64,000 bases of DNA, taken from positions 53,741,146-53,805,145 of the forward strand of contig CM071568.1 in NCBI GenBank assembly GCA_036426205.1, read 5' to 3'. The stretch is from Ascaphus truei (Eukaryota; Chordata; Amphibia; Anura; Ascaphidae). Positions 10,193-20,759 of this stretch are shown one piece after another. Every line of letters begins with the position of its first letter. Within the stretch, counting starts at the first letter, position 1. The notes under the pieces are model-generated. The model had not been told where the DNA came from, did no database searches, and saw only the letters and a program-made list of their open reading frames with translations. The position numbers and the translations under genes were made by a program.

Positions 10193-13100
10193 AGTCTCCA
10201 TGGGTAATGAATTCCACCTTTTAACTTGCCCTTACTGTAAAGCCCCTCCTTTGTTCTGGTGATGAAATTTCCTTTCCTCGCACCTTAAGGGAGACCGAGT
10301 CCTTTAGTACTGCCGTGTGATGAATGTCTTTTGAAAGCCTTCCTGTATGTCCCTGAAATATTTATGTATATAGTTATCATATCGCCCCTCTAGATGTCCT
10401 CAGGTATTTAAAGAATCTGAATTTATGGATAGCCTCTCCTCATAAGTTGAGAATGTCCATCCCCTTTTATTAATTTGGTCGGCTCTCTCGCCCTCTCCTA
10501 TTTCATAATGTTCTTTTCGTTAGGTATTGGTGCCAAAAATTGTACTCCATATTCAAGGTGTGGTCCTACTAATGCTTTTGAAAGGGGCATAATTATGTTC
10601 TTCCCTTGACCATCCATTGGCCCGTTTGATGCTAGATAAGATCTGTGTTTGGGCCTCTTCGCAGCGTACCATGCGACATGCCACTACTTGCCTAAGATGC
10701 TTCTACAGCACTCCTAAACGCTTCTCATCAGGATTCCCCCAATATATCTCCATTTACTTTGTATAGTCGTCCCTTTTATTTGTTGCAGTCACAAATGCAC
10801 TAACTTACATTTAAGTATTAAAACACCTCATTTGCCATTTACCTGCCGCGTTTCCAGTTTCTCCAAGTCCTTCTTGAAGAGAAACTTACATTCTGCTCTG
10901 ATTTACTTTACCATTACACCAATTTAGTATCACAGCAAAGATGGCCAACCTCAAGGTCATTAATAAACAAGTTAATAAAGCAGGTGGTCCCCCATAACCA
11001 GATCCCTAGTAGGTTACTCCACTCACACTTTAAGCCAACCTGATAAAAAGCTCCATTTCATGTCAAACCCCTCTGTTGTCTGTCCTTTAACCAGTTTTCA
11101 ATCCAGGCTGAGATATATTTTTTACTGAGTCCAATTTCTTACTTTTTGTACACCAACCTCTGTGTGTGATGAAACCTACAAAAAGCCTTGCTAAAATCTA
11201 AGTACGAGCCCACATCAACTGCATTAACCCTGGTTTAAGAAATCCTACTTACGCCATCCTCAAAGAAACAACATAAGGTAGTTTGCAGAATCTTGCTTGG
11301 CTGACTTGGCTGGCACAGCCGGTTTTATCTTGAAGACTGCCTCTCTCCTTCTCTTGCTCCTATTAAAGAGCTGATGCATACATTCATCAGCATCCTGCAG
11401 GTTCCACATGGTCTTAGGTGTATGGCGTCAAGACCCATGCCCTCATGTCCGAGGGCACTGCTGGCAAATAACTGGTCCTGGGACAAATAGTCCAGCAAAG
11501 TTGGTATTTGTAGCACCACAACCCTCCACCACGAGTGCCGCTACCTTCCAGTGCGGGGACTCATACTGGGACATAGGACTGCTTGGGGTAACTTTCCCTT
11601 CCTGTCCTGAAACTTGCCCCATATGCTCTGATGTGAGGGCATACTGCACACACGCAGCATAAGCTGTTGACATGTTGGTAATCATCCCGATCTTCTCGTC
11701 AGATGAGTACTGCTCCATTGGTCTTTCTTTAGCGTATCCGCCGACCAATAAGGGTGCATTTCAGCATCCCAATGCCATTCTGGCACCCATATCTCGACAT
11801 ATGTGTGTCCAAGTCTGTGAGAAAACCGTTCGATTTGTCGTGTCACAGATAACTTTTGCAAACGTGAGGATGATCCAGATTGGCGGGACAGCTGTCTCCC
11901 AGGACACAGTGAGTGAGGGGACCACTTGTCCGTGTACAGCTGCCAGCATCCAAATTCTCTCATCTGCTGTAGCTCTTTTCCCCCATGAGGTAAGATTGCT
12001 GTGGGTTCCACGGTCTAGCGAGTTCAGTAGCCCACGGGGACTATCCCTCCCGCATCCCCCAAGACCCAGTCACTTTCATCATTATCCTGGTGAGGCCACC
12101 TTCCCTCCCCCTGTCCACTCCACGCGGGACGTGAAAGAATGCCACACCCCTGCTGGGTCTGAAGTGTACATCACTCGGCTGCAGGCGACGGCTCATGGCC
12201 CTCCAGGATAATGCAATGCCTGCTTTTATGCCGTTCCAATCCTCCATTTGGCATCTTGATCGCAACCAGACTGTCGGTAAGCTATAACCCTCATACACCG
12301 ACAATGATCGGACAACAATCCCAAGTCCGGAATCGTCCTGCCTAATTGTCCCATTGATTTACTCACCCGCAGGCAAAAGTTGGACACAGGGTGACTGTAT
12401 TTTTTTGTTCTCTTGCCAAACAGTGTTGCTACGGTAACTCTGGGTGGGAGCTCGAACTTTTGAGTCTCCATCTATGCCACAGGACTTGCGTGATACTATC
12501 CTGTAGGCTCTAATCAGATCCTGCCGCTGCCACCCTAAAAAAAGACTGCCACGTTGTAGACAGAAGAACTTTTAACACCAAAAAATACCTGGATCCTTTG
12601 AGAAAGCAAGTCAGAATAAAATAAATTGTTACTTTATTACAGAAGAACACCGCACACAGCTTGTTTACAATTACAACGAATACACCTTACTAGAATCGGG
12701 GTTAAAAACAAAATATCTTGTTCCAAAATGAAAATGGTTGCAAAACAACAGAACTCTAGAGCAATTCCCAAGAGCGAGAGTGCTCACGAAAAGAGCCTGA
12801 AACCTGTCCTCGGTAGCAGCGCAACTTGCCAATGTGTTTACTCCGAGAGCTGCTTCTTCGTTCTGTTCCCGTAGTAATGACCTGGAACTTTTAGTTCTAA
12901 AGAACTGTTGAAGCTTAGCTGAATCTGTTACGATGTTTACAAATCTCTTAAAGCATGGACTCTTAGGTGAATCTTACAGCATGAGACTCTTCCTGATGGG
13001 CTTCTCGCGGGTTCTTATGGGTTAACATTCCTATATACAACTAGTACGGCCTTCTCTCCGTAGGAATATTTCCGTCCCCCTATCACGGTATGCTAAACTT

Positions 13101-14356
13101 TGCAAACCTGGCAGAGGAGGCAGGCTTCTATATCTGCTCTGGGCACGTGCAACTTTGCCCTTTGCTATGAGACCCTGCCCCTTTACCTGGTGCCGCTAGT
13201 CTGGGCAGGGTGGACATCTTGCCAGATGGCTTATTGAATTCTCTTCCCCTACCAAGCAAGCTAACAAATGGTTTAACACCTCCATAACTGGTTTGCCTTT
13301 GAAGCTTTGAGGGTGGGTGGGTAGTCACTCTGTTCTCCATGTAAATGGATTTTTATCCCTACTGAACATAATTTAATTTAAAAACATATAACTCTCACTT
13401 ATACCTTGGTGAGAGATGTACTGAACCCCACACGTGTTCTGGGGTTGTGAGGATTATACACGGGGTACGTGAATGTGATATCCCCCTGCCCGATCTTACT
13501 ATTCTGGTCTGTGCTGAAGCAGGGAGATTTGGCAGTGAGCTGCAAACTGCTTCCTAGGGAGGATTTATCCAGTGGTCTATGTTCCTCATGCCTCAGGAAT
13601 CTGGGGGGATTCCTGAGTACATGTTTTCGTGTGAACCACAACACTGTCCCCCTTCACCAAAAACAAACCTGGACAACATTTACCATAAATCACCCCGAAA
13701 CTCACGCCCTGCACATCTCCGCTGGTTGGCACTCCTGGAACAGTAAAAATATGCATCATCTTTATTACAAATGCAGTTCACATGATTGGGTTGAAGAGCT
13801 GACAATCACAATTCCCCATATCGACTCAGGGGCACCGAGCCGGGCATAATACCTTATTTATTGGCTGATGGATACCCATTCACCGTCACAGTGGGCCCCT
13901 CTCTCCCAGGGTTTAAGGTTGCCCCTCCCACTTTCCAGTGAACAGGTCTTGCATGAAGTGTTGTGACAGATCCAATATTCTAATTCTTCCAATCTATAGA
14001 GGTAAATAAGAATCTAAATCATAGTGTTAGGACCTGCTAATGGTCATGGTGATGAAAAGGCGGCAAGCTTAAACACTTTGGTCAAAGGGTTTAACTAAAT
14101 GACACTTTTCAAGAGTTTAATAGTTAGTCACTGTGTATTTTGTCATATTGGATGTAGCTTTGGGCTTCTTTGTTTTTTTTTTGTATAAATATATGTATGT
14201 GTATGTGTTTGTATATGTATGTACAGTGGTTGACAAATCCCAAAAAATTTACTCCCACCTAGTACCAAACGTTGGCTGCTGGGGCAATATTTACGCGCCC
14301 GGGGGTTAAATCCACCTCGCCCGAGGCGAGCAAATGTATAGGTTTGTCGAACACTG
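10193..14356. repeat. Second copy of the 5951-10064 block, indel-riddled
   Basis: The order CR1 RT fragment, gypsy gag, LTR-like flank, hAT MITE is the same as at 5951-10064, with an offset of 4242 bases at the left and 4292 at the right. Mismatches are mostly insertions or deletions of one to a few bases scattered evenly, so no frame in the copy survives more than a short distance. CR1 is at 10193-11290, gag at about 11300-12300, LTR-like flank at about 12620-13980. There is no independent gene content. Confidence 0.85.
14224..14356. mobile_element. hAT-type MITE, copy 2
   Basis: Same element as at 9930, with identical inverted repeats. The flanks TGTATGTA and TGTATGTA form an exact 8-bp target-site duplication, diagnostic of hAT insertion. 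Confidence 0.8.
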
Positions 14357-14505
14357 TGTATGTATGTATGTGTATATATGGTATGTATATATATGTATAT
14401 CTATAATATACTATAATATAGATATTATCGATATGATATATATATTATATATACAGTATATATATATATATATATGTGTGTGTATATATGTATATATATG
14501 ATGTG
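14357..14505. repeat. TA/TATG microsatellite
   Basis: Interrupted (TATG)n, (TA)n and (TGTATA)n tract. The overlapping ORFs (14425-14705) are low-complexity shadows. Confidence 0.9.
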
Positions 14506-14830
14506 GTTGTGCTGGGGTTTGGGTTTGCTGGGAATGTGTGTGTTAATTCTATTTCTAACTGGCAACAGTTGTTTGGAGGTAGGCCCCTCCTCCCAGAGTT
14601 CACCCCTTCCCACCTTTTTAACTTGGGTGTTTTTTTCATTTTGCTGTATGGACAGGACTCACTGTGGTTGTTCCCCCTCATACAGAGGTAAAAGGGAAGG
14701 TTCACAGTGTAGTGTTAGGACCTGCAAATTTGGTTATACCTTGACGTTGGTATGCAGGCTTATGATGCTTTGGCCAAAGGGTTTAACTAAATAACCAAGT
14801 AAATATTATTATTGAAGTATTTAACTTTAT
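14506..14830 (+). repeat. Diverged relative of the sequence at about 9600-9860
   Basis: Shares the words AGTGTTAGGACCTGC and CAAAGGGTTTAACTAAAT, in the same order and spacing, with 9727-9800 and 14023-14100. This suggests an old dispersed repeat family. No coding signal. Confidence 0.5.
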
Positions 14831-14846
14831 ACTTATTACATATACA

Positions 14847-14912
14847 GTATGTTTTGTCAATTGGATATGGATATGTTTTGTCAATTGGATATGGATATGT
14901 TTTGTCAATTGA
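14847..14912. repeat. Three-copy 24-bp tandem repeat
   Basis: Unit ATGTTTTGTCAATTGGATAT plus four bases, three copies. Confidence 0.85.
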
Positions 14913-14973
14913 CTCCTCTGTCTTTTGTTCTTTTGTTGTGTACATTTTCCACACTCAGTAACACTTCTTTTGA

Positions 14974-14977
<4 letters not shown>

Positions 14978-15022
<45 letters not shown>
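14978..15022. repeat. (TA)n microsatellite
   Basis: Uninterrupted TA run of about 45 bases. Confidence 0.95.
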
Positions 15023-15026
<4 letters not shown>

Positions 15027-15042
15027 AAAAAATAAATAGATG

Positions 15043-15285
15043 ATACCGTTCTGTGGCTAACGAAATGCTTTTATTTGTGCGAGCTTTCGAGATACACTGA
15101 TCTCTTCTTCCGGCGATGTTACAATGAATGAAGCAAGCAAAAGCTATACTATAAAAAGTGTCTATTGGAATGTTATCTGTGCTGGTCCTTCCCCCGGTGT
15201 GGATGTGTTTTATGGCTGGAGGTGATACATGGTCCCAAGGCTCAACAAAGTATCCGGACGTTCCTCCTTCTCCTTCCGTGAACCC
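15043..15285 (-). mobile_element. Penelope-like element terminal fragment
   Basis: The minus strand carries AGAGATCAGTGTATCTCGAAAG (about 15087-15112; arms GAGAT and ATCTC, then GAAAG) preceded by CCGGAAGA. The layout is YTGANRA-like core, hairpin, GAAA box, which recurs at the other Penelope ends in this window, here in degenerate form. No ORF remains. The family call rests on this architecture. Confidence 0.45.
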
Positions 15286-15596
15286 CAAAACTGGAACAAC
15301 TTACCAGAGACTCTCACATCCACCACCAGTTTAAGTTCTTTCAAATCTAAGGCTGTCTCACATTTTAACCTGGTCTGTAACTATTTCATATGCTCATAAT
15401 ATATATTTTCTTTAACTGTGCACGCAATGTCTTGTATATAATGTACAGTATACCCTGCTCATTTATGTAACTGTACTTGTCACCATGTACTATTTGTTTT
15501 ACTCTGTGCCCAGGACATACTTGAAAACGAGAGGTAACTCTCAATGTATTACTTCCTGGTAAAATATTTTATAAATAAATAAATAAATAAATAACA
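15286..15596 (+). mobile_element. LINE 3' end (L2/CR1-type), 5' truncated
   Basis: Reads WNNLPETLTSTTSLSSFKS, the typical final residues of L2/CR1-group ORF2, then a ~200-bp 3' UTR ending GTAAAATATTTTATAAATAA with a (TAAA)n tail. A second copy of the same 3' end lies at 55205-55290. Confidence 0.7.
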
Positions 15597-15689
15597 CAAG
15601 TAGTATTTCTATTTACTGTACACTGTATGGTGGAGGGTTTTTGTAACTTTTTTTACCCACCAAAACTTTTTTAATGTGGGGTTGTATAG

Positions 15690-16790
15690 TTCGAAATTTT
15701 GTTTTGAGGGAAATTTTCATATGAGGCGTTACTAGGCAGCGTCACATAAAACACAATGTTCTCTATTGCTCTGTATTTCTAAAAAACTTGTTAGTTCTTC
15801 TCTTTCAATCCAACTATTGAATGATGATGGATAACCCAGCCATTTAACATGGTAGAGTGTTCTACTTTTTAGTCGCTTCTTTCTTAAAACCTTCTCATCT
15901 CTCTAAATGAAGTTGTCATTTTGCTGTAGTTTTTGTATCTCCAGCATAGAACAAGGCTTTTATGGACTCCCCGGTGCTATCCTTTAGCTTATAAAGAGGT
16001 TTCACACCCCTGGTGTTTACAGCCTCTACTACTGTATGAAAATTTTCTCTGTGAAGGTCTGTTCATAACCTTTACTGAAAAGACTATTAAACTTTGATAT
16101 CCTGATGTGAGCTCCAATTTTTAAAACATGTTTAATCTTATTACCTTTCAAATAATGACCTTAAATGCTTTTCCAAACCTTGAGAGATTTTGCCCGTGTC
16201 ACATCTGCAGGCATACTGTACAATGAATGGTTCTGTGGTTTGTATGATTGTAACTGTATATTAGGTCTGACAGCACATTTATGTACATGTAGGTATTGCT
16301 AGCTGTAAAATAATGTCATATTTTAGATTTTAATGTCCTATTAAAAATATTTACAATTGCAGATTTCAAATTGTTGCTGTTTATAAATTGTTCTATTCTA
16401 TACTTTTTTTAAATATTTTTACACTACTGTTCAGAAACTCTTTTCTTCTGTCTGTCTGTAATTTTTGAGGTACACGACCTCATAGGAGTATAGTATGAAA
16501 GGCATTGGCTACACTTATGCCTGTTTTATTAGTCAAAACCACAGCCCAAGCATATTTGGAAAATACATTTATTACTGTCAAAATATGCTTGACACCATCA
16601 TTGTATGTAGCGAAAGCAATCATTGATACAAGATCTGCTTGTCACTTCGAGTCTGTTAGATACCCAAATCCTATTACTTCTTAAATTGCATCTTGCTGGT
16701 TTGTGTAGCTATAAGTGTCTTGTTTTAGCAAATAACTTTTGACTATACCCCTTTTTAAAACTTTTTTTTTGCAACAGTTTTTCTATACGC
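15690..16790 (-). pseudogene. Polinton/Maverick integrase with chromodomain, degraded
   Basis: Minus-strand reading gives a retroviral-type integrase core. FNDG-like and LTVINVFSKYAW words at about 16560-16620 are followed by LQTDRRKEF (second aspartate) near 16470, FNRTLKSKIW-like sequence near 16340, then VRISKFKSLFSKGYE-like sequence near 16070. The C-terminal end, about 15815-15900, is EKVLRKKRLKSRTLYHVKW followed by LGYPSSFNSWI, a chromodomain-like end. This order and these words fit Polinton integrases rather than gypsy ones. Several stops and frame changes make it non-functional. No other Polinton gene (polymerase B, capsid, protease) is seen nearby, so it is an isolated fragment. Confidence 0.7.
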
Positions 16791-16799
16791 CCAAGACAT

Positions 16800-17025
16800 C
16801 CAGGGACCTAATTAGGGTGACCGCTGTCTACTATAGTGGCTTACCATGCCGATAAGTGGCTTCCCGCCGCTCGGTTGGTGTTTTTTTTTTTTCTCGTATC
16901 AAAAATTGCCGAAAAGTGTTTTTATCACTGATTTATAGGGGCTTACTGAATAGCAGTAGGCTTTCTTGGCGAAAAATGCCTTGATAAGTGGCTTATCGGC
17001 GCTTAGTGCATAGGCCCCCCAGGCA
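16800..17025. mobile_element. Possible hairpin MITE
   Basis: Several interspersed inverted words (GATAAGTGGCTT, GGCTTACC, CGGCGCTTAG) between GACCTAATTAGG and GTGCATAGGCCCCCC. This resembles frog foldback MITEs with imperfect ends. The ends are not exact, so the call is tentative. Confidence 0.4.
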
Positions 17026-17040
17026 ATCTCGGCAGGTAAT

Positions 17041-17280
17041 AAAATAATCTGTCCTATGACCTTTTGCTCTGCCCTATATTTACAGTGTCATATGATTCTT
17101 TTCTTATGGATGTAGCGTCAATAGCCAGGGTCTCTTCATTCAGTGCTTGTTAACATAATCTATCCTATGACCTTTTGATTAGCCCTATATATACTGTGTC
17201 ATATGAATCCTTTCTCATTGATGTAGTACAAATAGTCAGGTGTATGTATTCAGCACTTTTTAAAATAATCTGTCCTGTGA
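17041..17280. repeat. ~110-bp tandem repeat, about 2.2 copies
   Basis: The words AATAATCTGTCCTATGACC, CCCTATAT and TGTCATATGA recur at about 17043, 17153 and 17263 with 10-20% divergence between units. Confidence 0.75.
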
Positions 17281-17303
17281 CATAGCTTTTTGAACACATG
17301 ATG

Positions 17304-17431
17304 GCCTTTATTCTGTAAAGTGTGATAAAGGCAGATTACGTGATATCACAGGAAAGCCCCATTAAAGTCAATGGGGCTTTTCATCCAATACCACTTTATC
17401 TGCGCTTATCACACTTTATAGAAAAAGAGCC
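17304..17431. mobile_element. Foldback MITE
   Basis: Terminal inverted repeats of ~25 bp: TTCTGTAAAGTGTGATAA on the left, complement of TTATCACACTTTATAGAA on the right. A central palindrome AAGCCCCAT...ATGGGGCTT lies between them. About 128 bp, non-coding. Confidence 0.75.
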
Positions 17432-18034
17432 TCTAAGGGAGAGAAGAGGTTAACTCCATTTTCAAGCATAAGGAGACTACACGGTTGTCGGGTTTCCTAT
17501 ATGTGATAGGTACAATCCCTGATTGAGCAGGGATAAAAGGCAGGAAGCTGACAGAGAAAGAGAGACTGTTTTTCCCCAGAGAGAGAGCTGAAGTGAAACT
17601 TCTCCCAGCCAGGAGGGAGCCTGGTTGTTATGGACCCTAGGACTGAAGGAAGCAGGACTTTGGAGTCCAGCTGGGAATCACACCCAGGATAAAAATCATC
17701 ACATGTATAGGGTTTTTAGGAGCTCAAATGCTATGTCCCTTCATAGAGGTAACCATGCAGGGGAAAGTTGCGATATAGTCCTCAAGATCAATGTCACAAT
17801 AAAGGCAAATTAGTCCCTGGAGATATAGGTTGACAAATAATCCATTCTCCTTTCCTTAGGCATTCCAAATGTAGTAAAGGTACTCACTGTTGATTCCCTG
17901 CAGGTCCTCAAGCATGCAGCCACGTCCGGAATCCAAGCATGTAAAGAAATGTTGTGTGTGGTGCACAGCTTCAAGAACAGGTCATGTGGCAATAAAAATG
18001 TATATTTATTCAAGCTGCATTAAAAAACGGAGAG
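17432..18034. other. Unassigned stretch
   Basis: No supported gene. The part 17440-17660 has a GGATAAAAGGCAGGAAG word and purine-rich GAGAGAGAGAG that could be an old LTR promoter region, but no ends or partner were found. Confidence 0.3.
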
Positions 18035-18085
18035 TACAACCCTCCTACGCTTTTCGTGCTGTTAGCACTTTATCAAGGAGTTACC
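18035..18085 (-). ncRNA. Hammerhead-like motif in a Penelope-type end
   Basis: Minus strand: CTCC, TTGATAA, A, hairpin GTGCT-aac-AGCAC, GAAAA, GC, GTA, GGAG. CTCC/GGAG can form stem I. The core differs from the hammerhead consensus (CUGANGA, GAAAC) at three places. Catalytic activity is doubtful; the value is as a marker of the element type. Confidence 0.45.
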
Positions 18086-18924
18086 TGATATAGACAGACC
18101 AAACAATTTATACACAACCCAATAACAGAGATTTTGCGCCCAAAAAATTGAAATCTTACCCATGATGCACTGTGTATTGGCTACACCAATCCCGTGCGCC
18201 CATCCGTCGAAGGGGCAGAGCGTAGCCTGCGTAACCAGGACGCTCGGCGGCCGCCCTCCGCTTGACAACGGAGGCCGTCGTCACGCATGCTCTGTCCTAC
18301 AAGCACCGCCCACCCCAGATCGACTAGACGTGCATGTGCGGGTATCTAGGATATGCCGATAACACAACATGAAATCCGGCATAAGGGAGAAGAAGGAGTA
18401 TCAATGCACACCCTTCCCTGTGCTGTGCAAGTGCCGTCCACCAATAAATGGTGAATGCAGCAGCTGCATCACGGGAATGTAGTGCAATCCGCTCCTATCT
18501 CTCCTGCTACAGCCGCCCCACTGCCTCCACACCCACAGAAAAGACTCTCTTAAATCACCCCATATTCTATATATATTGGGATGCCAAAAAAACATGGATA
18601 TATGAATCAAATGGGATAAACACCACATGAAACCAAATCAACACTGGGTGCAGAGCTAGAAGGGGAGAAGAATATACAATCTATACACATATATAAGCAT
18701 CAGGGTACAGATGTTCTGTGTCCCGTTGAATATCTGTTATAGAAACAAAAAAAGAGAAATAAAAAGAAGAAAAAAAGAAAAACAATTAGTAAAAAACTTC
18801 ATTATAGTATAAGGAGTTGTGCATATACATAGCTAAAATAAAATCAGTAAATACTCTCCCTTAAAAACGGGTGACTCGTGTGGAGTGTGTGTTTCAATAT
18901 ATTATATAACATATCAAACATTAT
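18086..18924. other. Unassigned stretch, probably Penelope non-coding sequence
   Basis: No coding signal beyond chance ORFs. It lies upstream, on the minus strand, of the hammerhead-like motif at 18035. Confidence 0.3.
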
Positions 18925-19415
18925 GGTCTCATGCAGAGAGCAGCGCTATTTCAAATCTCGCCATTTTTTTGTGGAAATTCGCGCAGAAAACTGCAGAAAA
19001 TGGCGAGTTACGGAAAACGCGCCATTTTTTTTTTCTATTTCAAAATCTCACCGCGCGGCTGGCGAGAACCTACATCTCGCCAGTTTTAAAAATATCCTAA
19101 TTCAGAGAGGCGCGAACGGCATCTAGCGGCTGTTCGCGCCAATAAAATGGCGTGATTTTTTACTCTTTGCCTCGCCAAGAAAAGTTGGCAAGAAGATGGA
19201 GCTCGCCGCCTATAGGAAAGGGAAAAAAAAATGCGCGATTTTTTTTAAACACATTTCTGCTGCGCGCATCTCTCCAATTTAAACTCGCCACACGCATTCA
19301 TGCTAAACATTGCAGAATTCGCACATTTCTGCATATGGAGAATAAAACTCTCCAAAAAAGCTACTTTTTATTAAACTCGCCAATTTTTAAATTCGCTGCT
19401 CTCTGCATGAGGCCC
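18925..19415. mobile_element. ~490-bp MITE with long terminal inverted repeats
   Basis: Left end GGTCTCATGCAGAGAGCAGC, right end the complement (GCTGCTCTCTGCATGAGGCC). The interior is rich in CTCGCC and GCGCGC words and foldback segments. Flanking TAT on both sides is compatible with a 3-bp target duplication. The ORFs inside are chance frames. Confidence 0.85.
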
Positions 19416-19527
19416 TATATTCTATGATCAACCTTACTATATTCAACATCTGATGTCATCCAAAAAATAAACGGAGAGCTTCAAATAGAAATCAATAGTT
19501 GACTGTATTATAGATACTTTTTATAGA

Positions 19528-19570
19528 ATATATATATATATATATATATATATGTGTATATATGTATATT
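19528..19570. repeat. TA microsatellite
   Basis: (TA)n followed by TGTATATATG. Confidence 0.9.
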
Positions 19571-19817
19571 ACATATATTAAATTAAAAATAGCTATCTGT
19601 ATGTATGCATATATGTGATTCACCAACCATGATGAATTAAATATGTCCATAATATACCGTAGCAGTAACTACATGTTAGTAATATTTCAGAATGTGATCA
19701 TACTATATGAAGCATTTAAAACCAGACAGTGATCCAAGTATAGAGTCAATATATAATGAGAATCATGGAAAGTTACACTCATAGTTAATGCATAATCATA
19801 TAGTGATAATCAAAAAA

Positions 19818-20680
19818 TTATCTCAAAAATTGATTAAGGCTCCAATCCACATTCATTCCATCTGGAACTCGTGTTTTCAAAGTAAAGATCCAAAATGATT
19901 CTCTACGATCTAATGTATTGATAATATTGCCTCCTCTTTCTTGTTGGAGAATACGTTCCATTCCTACAAAAGTAAAATTCTCTGGTCCTCCCTTTTCGCA
20001 TATAGTAAAGTGTTTGGGGATAGGATGTTGAAGATCTTTCTTTTTGATTAACCTATAATGTTTCTGCATCCTCCCTTTTAGTGGTCGCATTGTTCTTCCA
20101 ATACAGTATATCGCATCCCACATCCACATGTGATCATATAAACCACGAGAATCCCAATTAATGAAGTTATTAATTCTAAATTTCTTTCTTGGGTTGTGGG
20201 AAGCGATATAATTGGAGGGGCTCATAAATTTGCACATATTGCATTTGTTACATATATATGAACCCCTCGTCATAAACGTCTCTGTTGAATTCCTGGAAGT
20301 AGATATGGAACTAGGGGAGACATAAGTAGCTAGTGTTTTGGCTCTCCGATAAACTACTTTCAAGCCATCCCCCGTTACCTCTCTAAGAATGGGATCCAAA
20401 CTTAATAGCCCCCAGTGTTTTTGCAAGATTTTCCTTACTTGGCCACTTGCTTTATTAAATGGTGTGACAAATAATGAGCCACCTATGTCTGCTACATCAA
20501 TCCCCTGTGATCTCATGGATTTCCTCTTTTTCTGATTAACAACCGGTCTAGTTGCAATATTCTCGCTATGTGGATAGCTATCGTATAGCAGCTCTCCACA
20601 ATGATAATATGGAGGAAAGCTGCTCGCTAGTATCCGCTCCCGCCGCACTATTAGGCGGGATGACGTCACAGAGTAAGTGC
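19818..20680 (-). CDS. Penelope-like element ORF, RT C-terminal linker plus GIY-YIG endonuclease
   Basis: A long minus-strand frame. The sequence up to KILQKHWGLLS and VVYRRAKTLATYVSPS is the usual linker after the RT of Penelope-like elements. Next come a CNKCNMCKF cysteine cluster and a GIY-YIG-type nuclease: YIASHNPRKKFRINNFIN, IYCIGRTMRPLKGRMQKHYR, HFTICEKGG, then RRESFWIFTLKT and PDGMNVDWSLNQFLR. The first part of the GIY-YIG signature is altered (YDHMWMWDAIYCIGRT), so nuclease activity is doubtful. RT is missing because the copy is 5' truncated. The open frame runs up to 20753, but its first ~25 codons overlap the non-coding terminal sequence carrying a hammerhead-like motif. Confidence 0.8.
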
Positions 20681-20683
20681 CCA

Positions 20684-20728
20684 CCGACGATCGTTTCGCG
20701 TCACACTGACGCTTTCTCAAGGTGGCTT
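20684..20728 (-). ncRNA. Hammerhead-like motif at the 5' end of the Penelope copy
   Basis: Minus strand: CCACC, TTGAGAA, A, hairpin GCGTCA-gtg-TGACGC, GAAAC, GATC, GTC, GGTGG. CCACC/GGTGG forms stem I, and GAAAC...GTC fits the conserved 3' core with the preferred GUC cleavage triplet. The first core is UUGAGAA instead of CUGANGA. Penelope-like elements are known to carry hammerhead motifs at their ends. Confidence 0.6.
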
Positions 20729-20759
20729 TCTCAAGAGCTGCTATACGATACATACCTAA

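Noticed and set aside
14425..14794. ORFs of 62-106 codons near the TA tract
   Set aside because: Encode IYIYTH-type microsatellite peptides.
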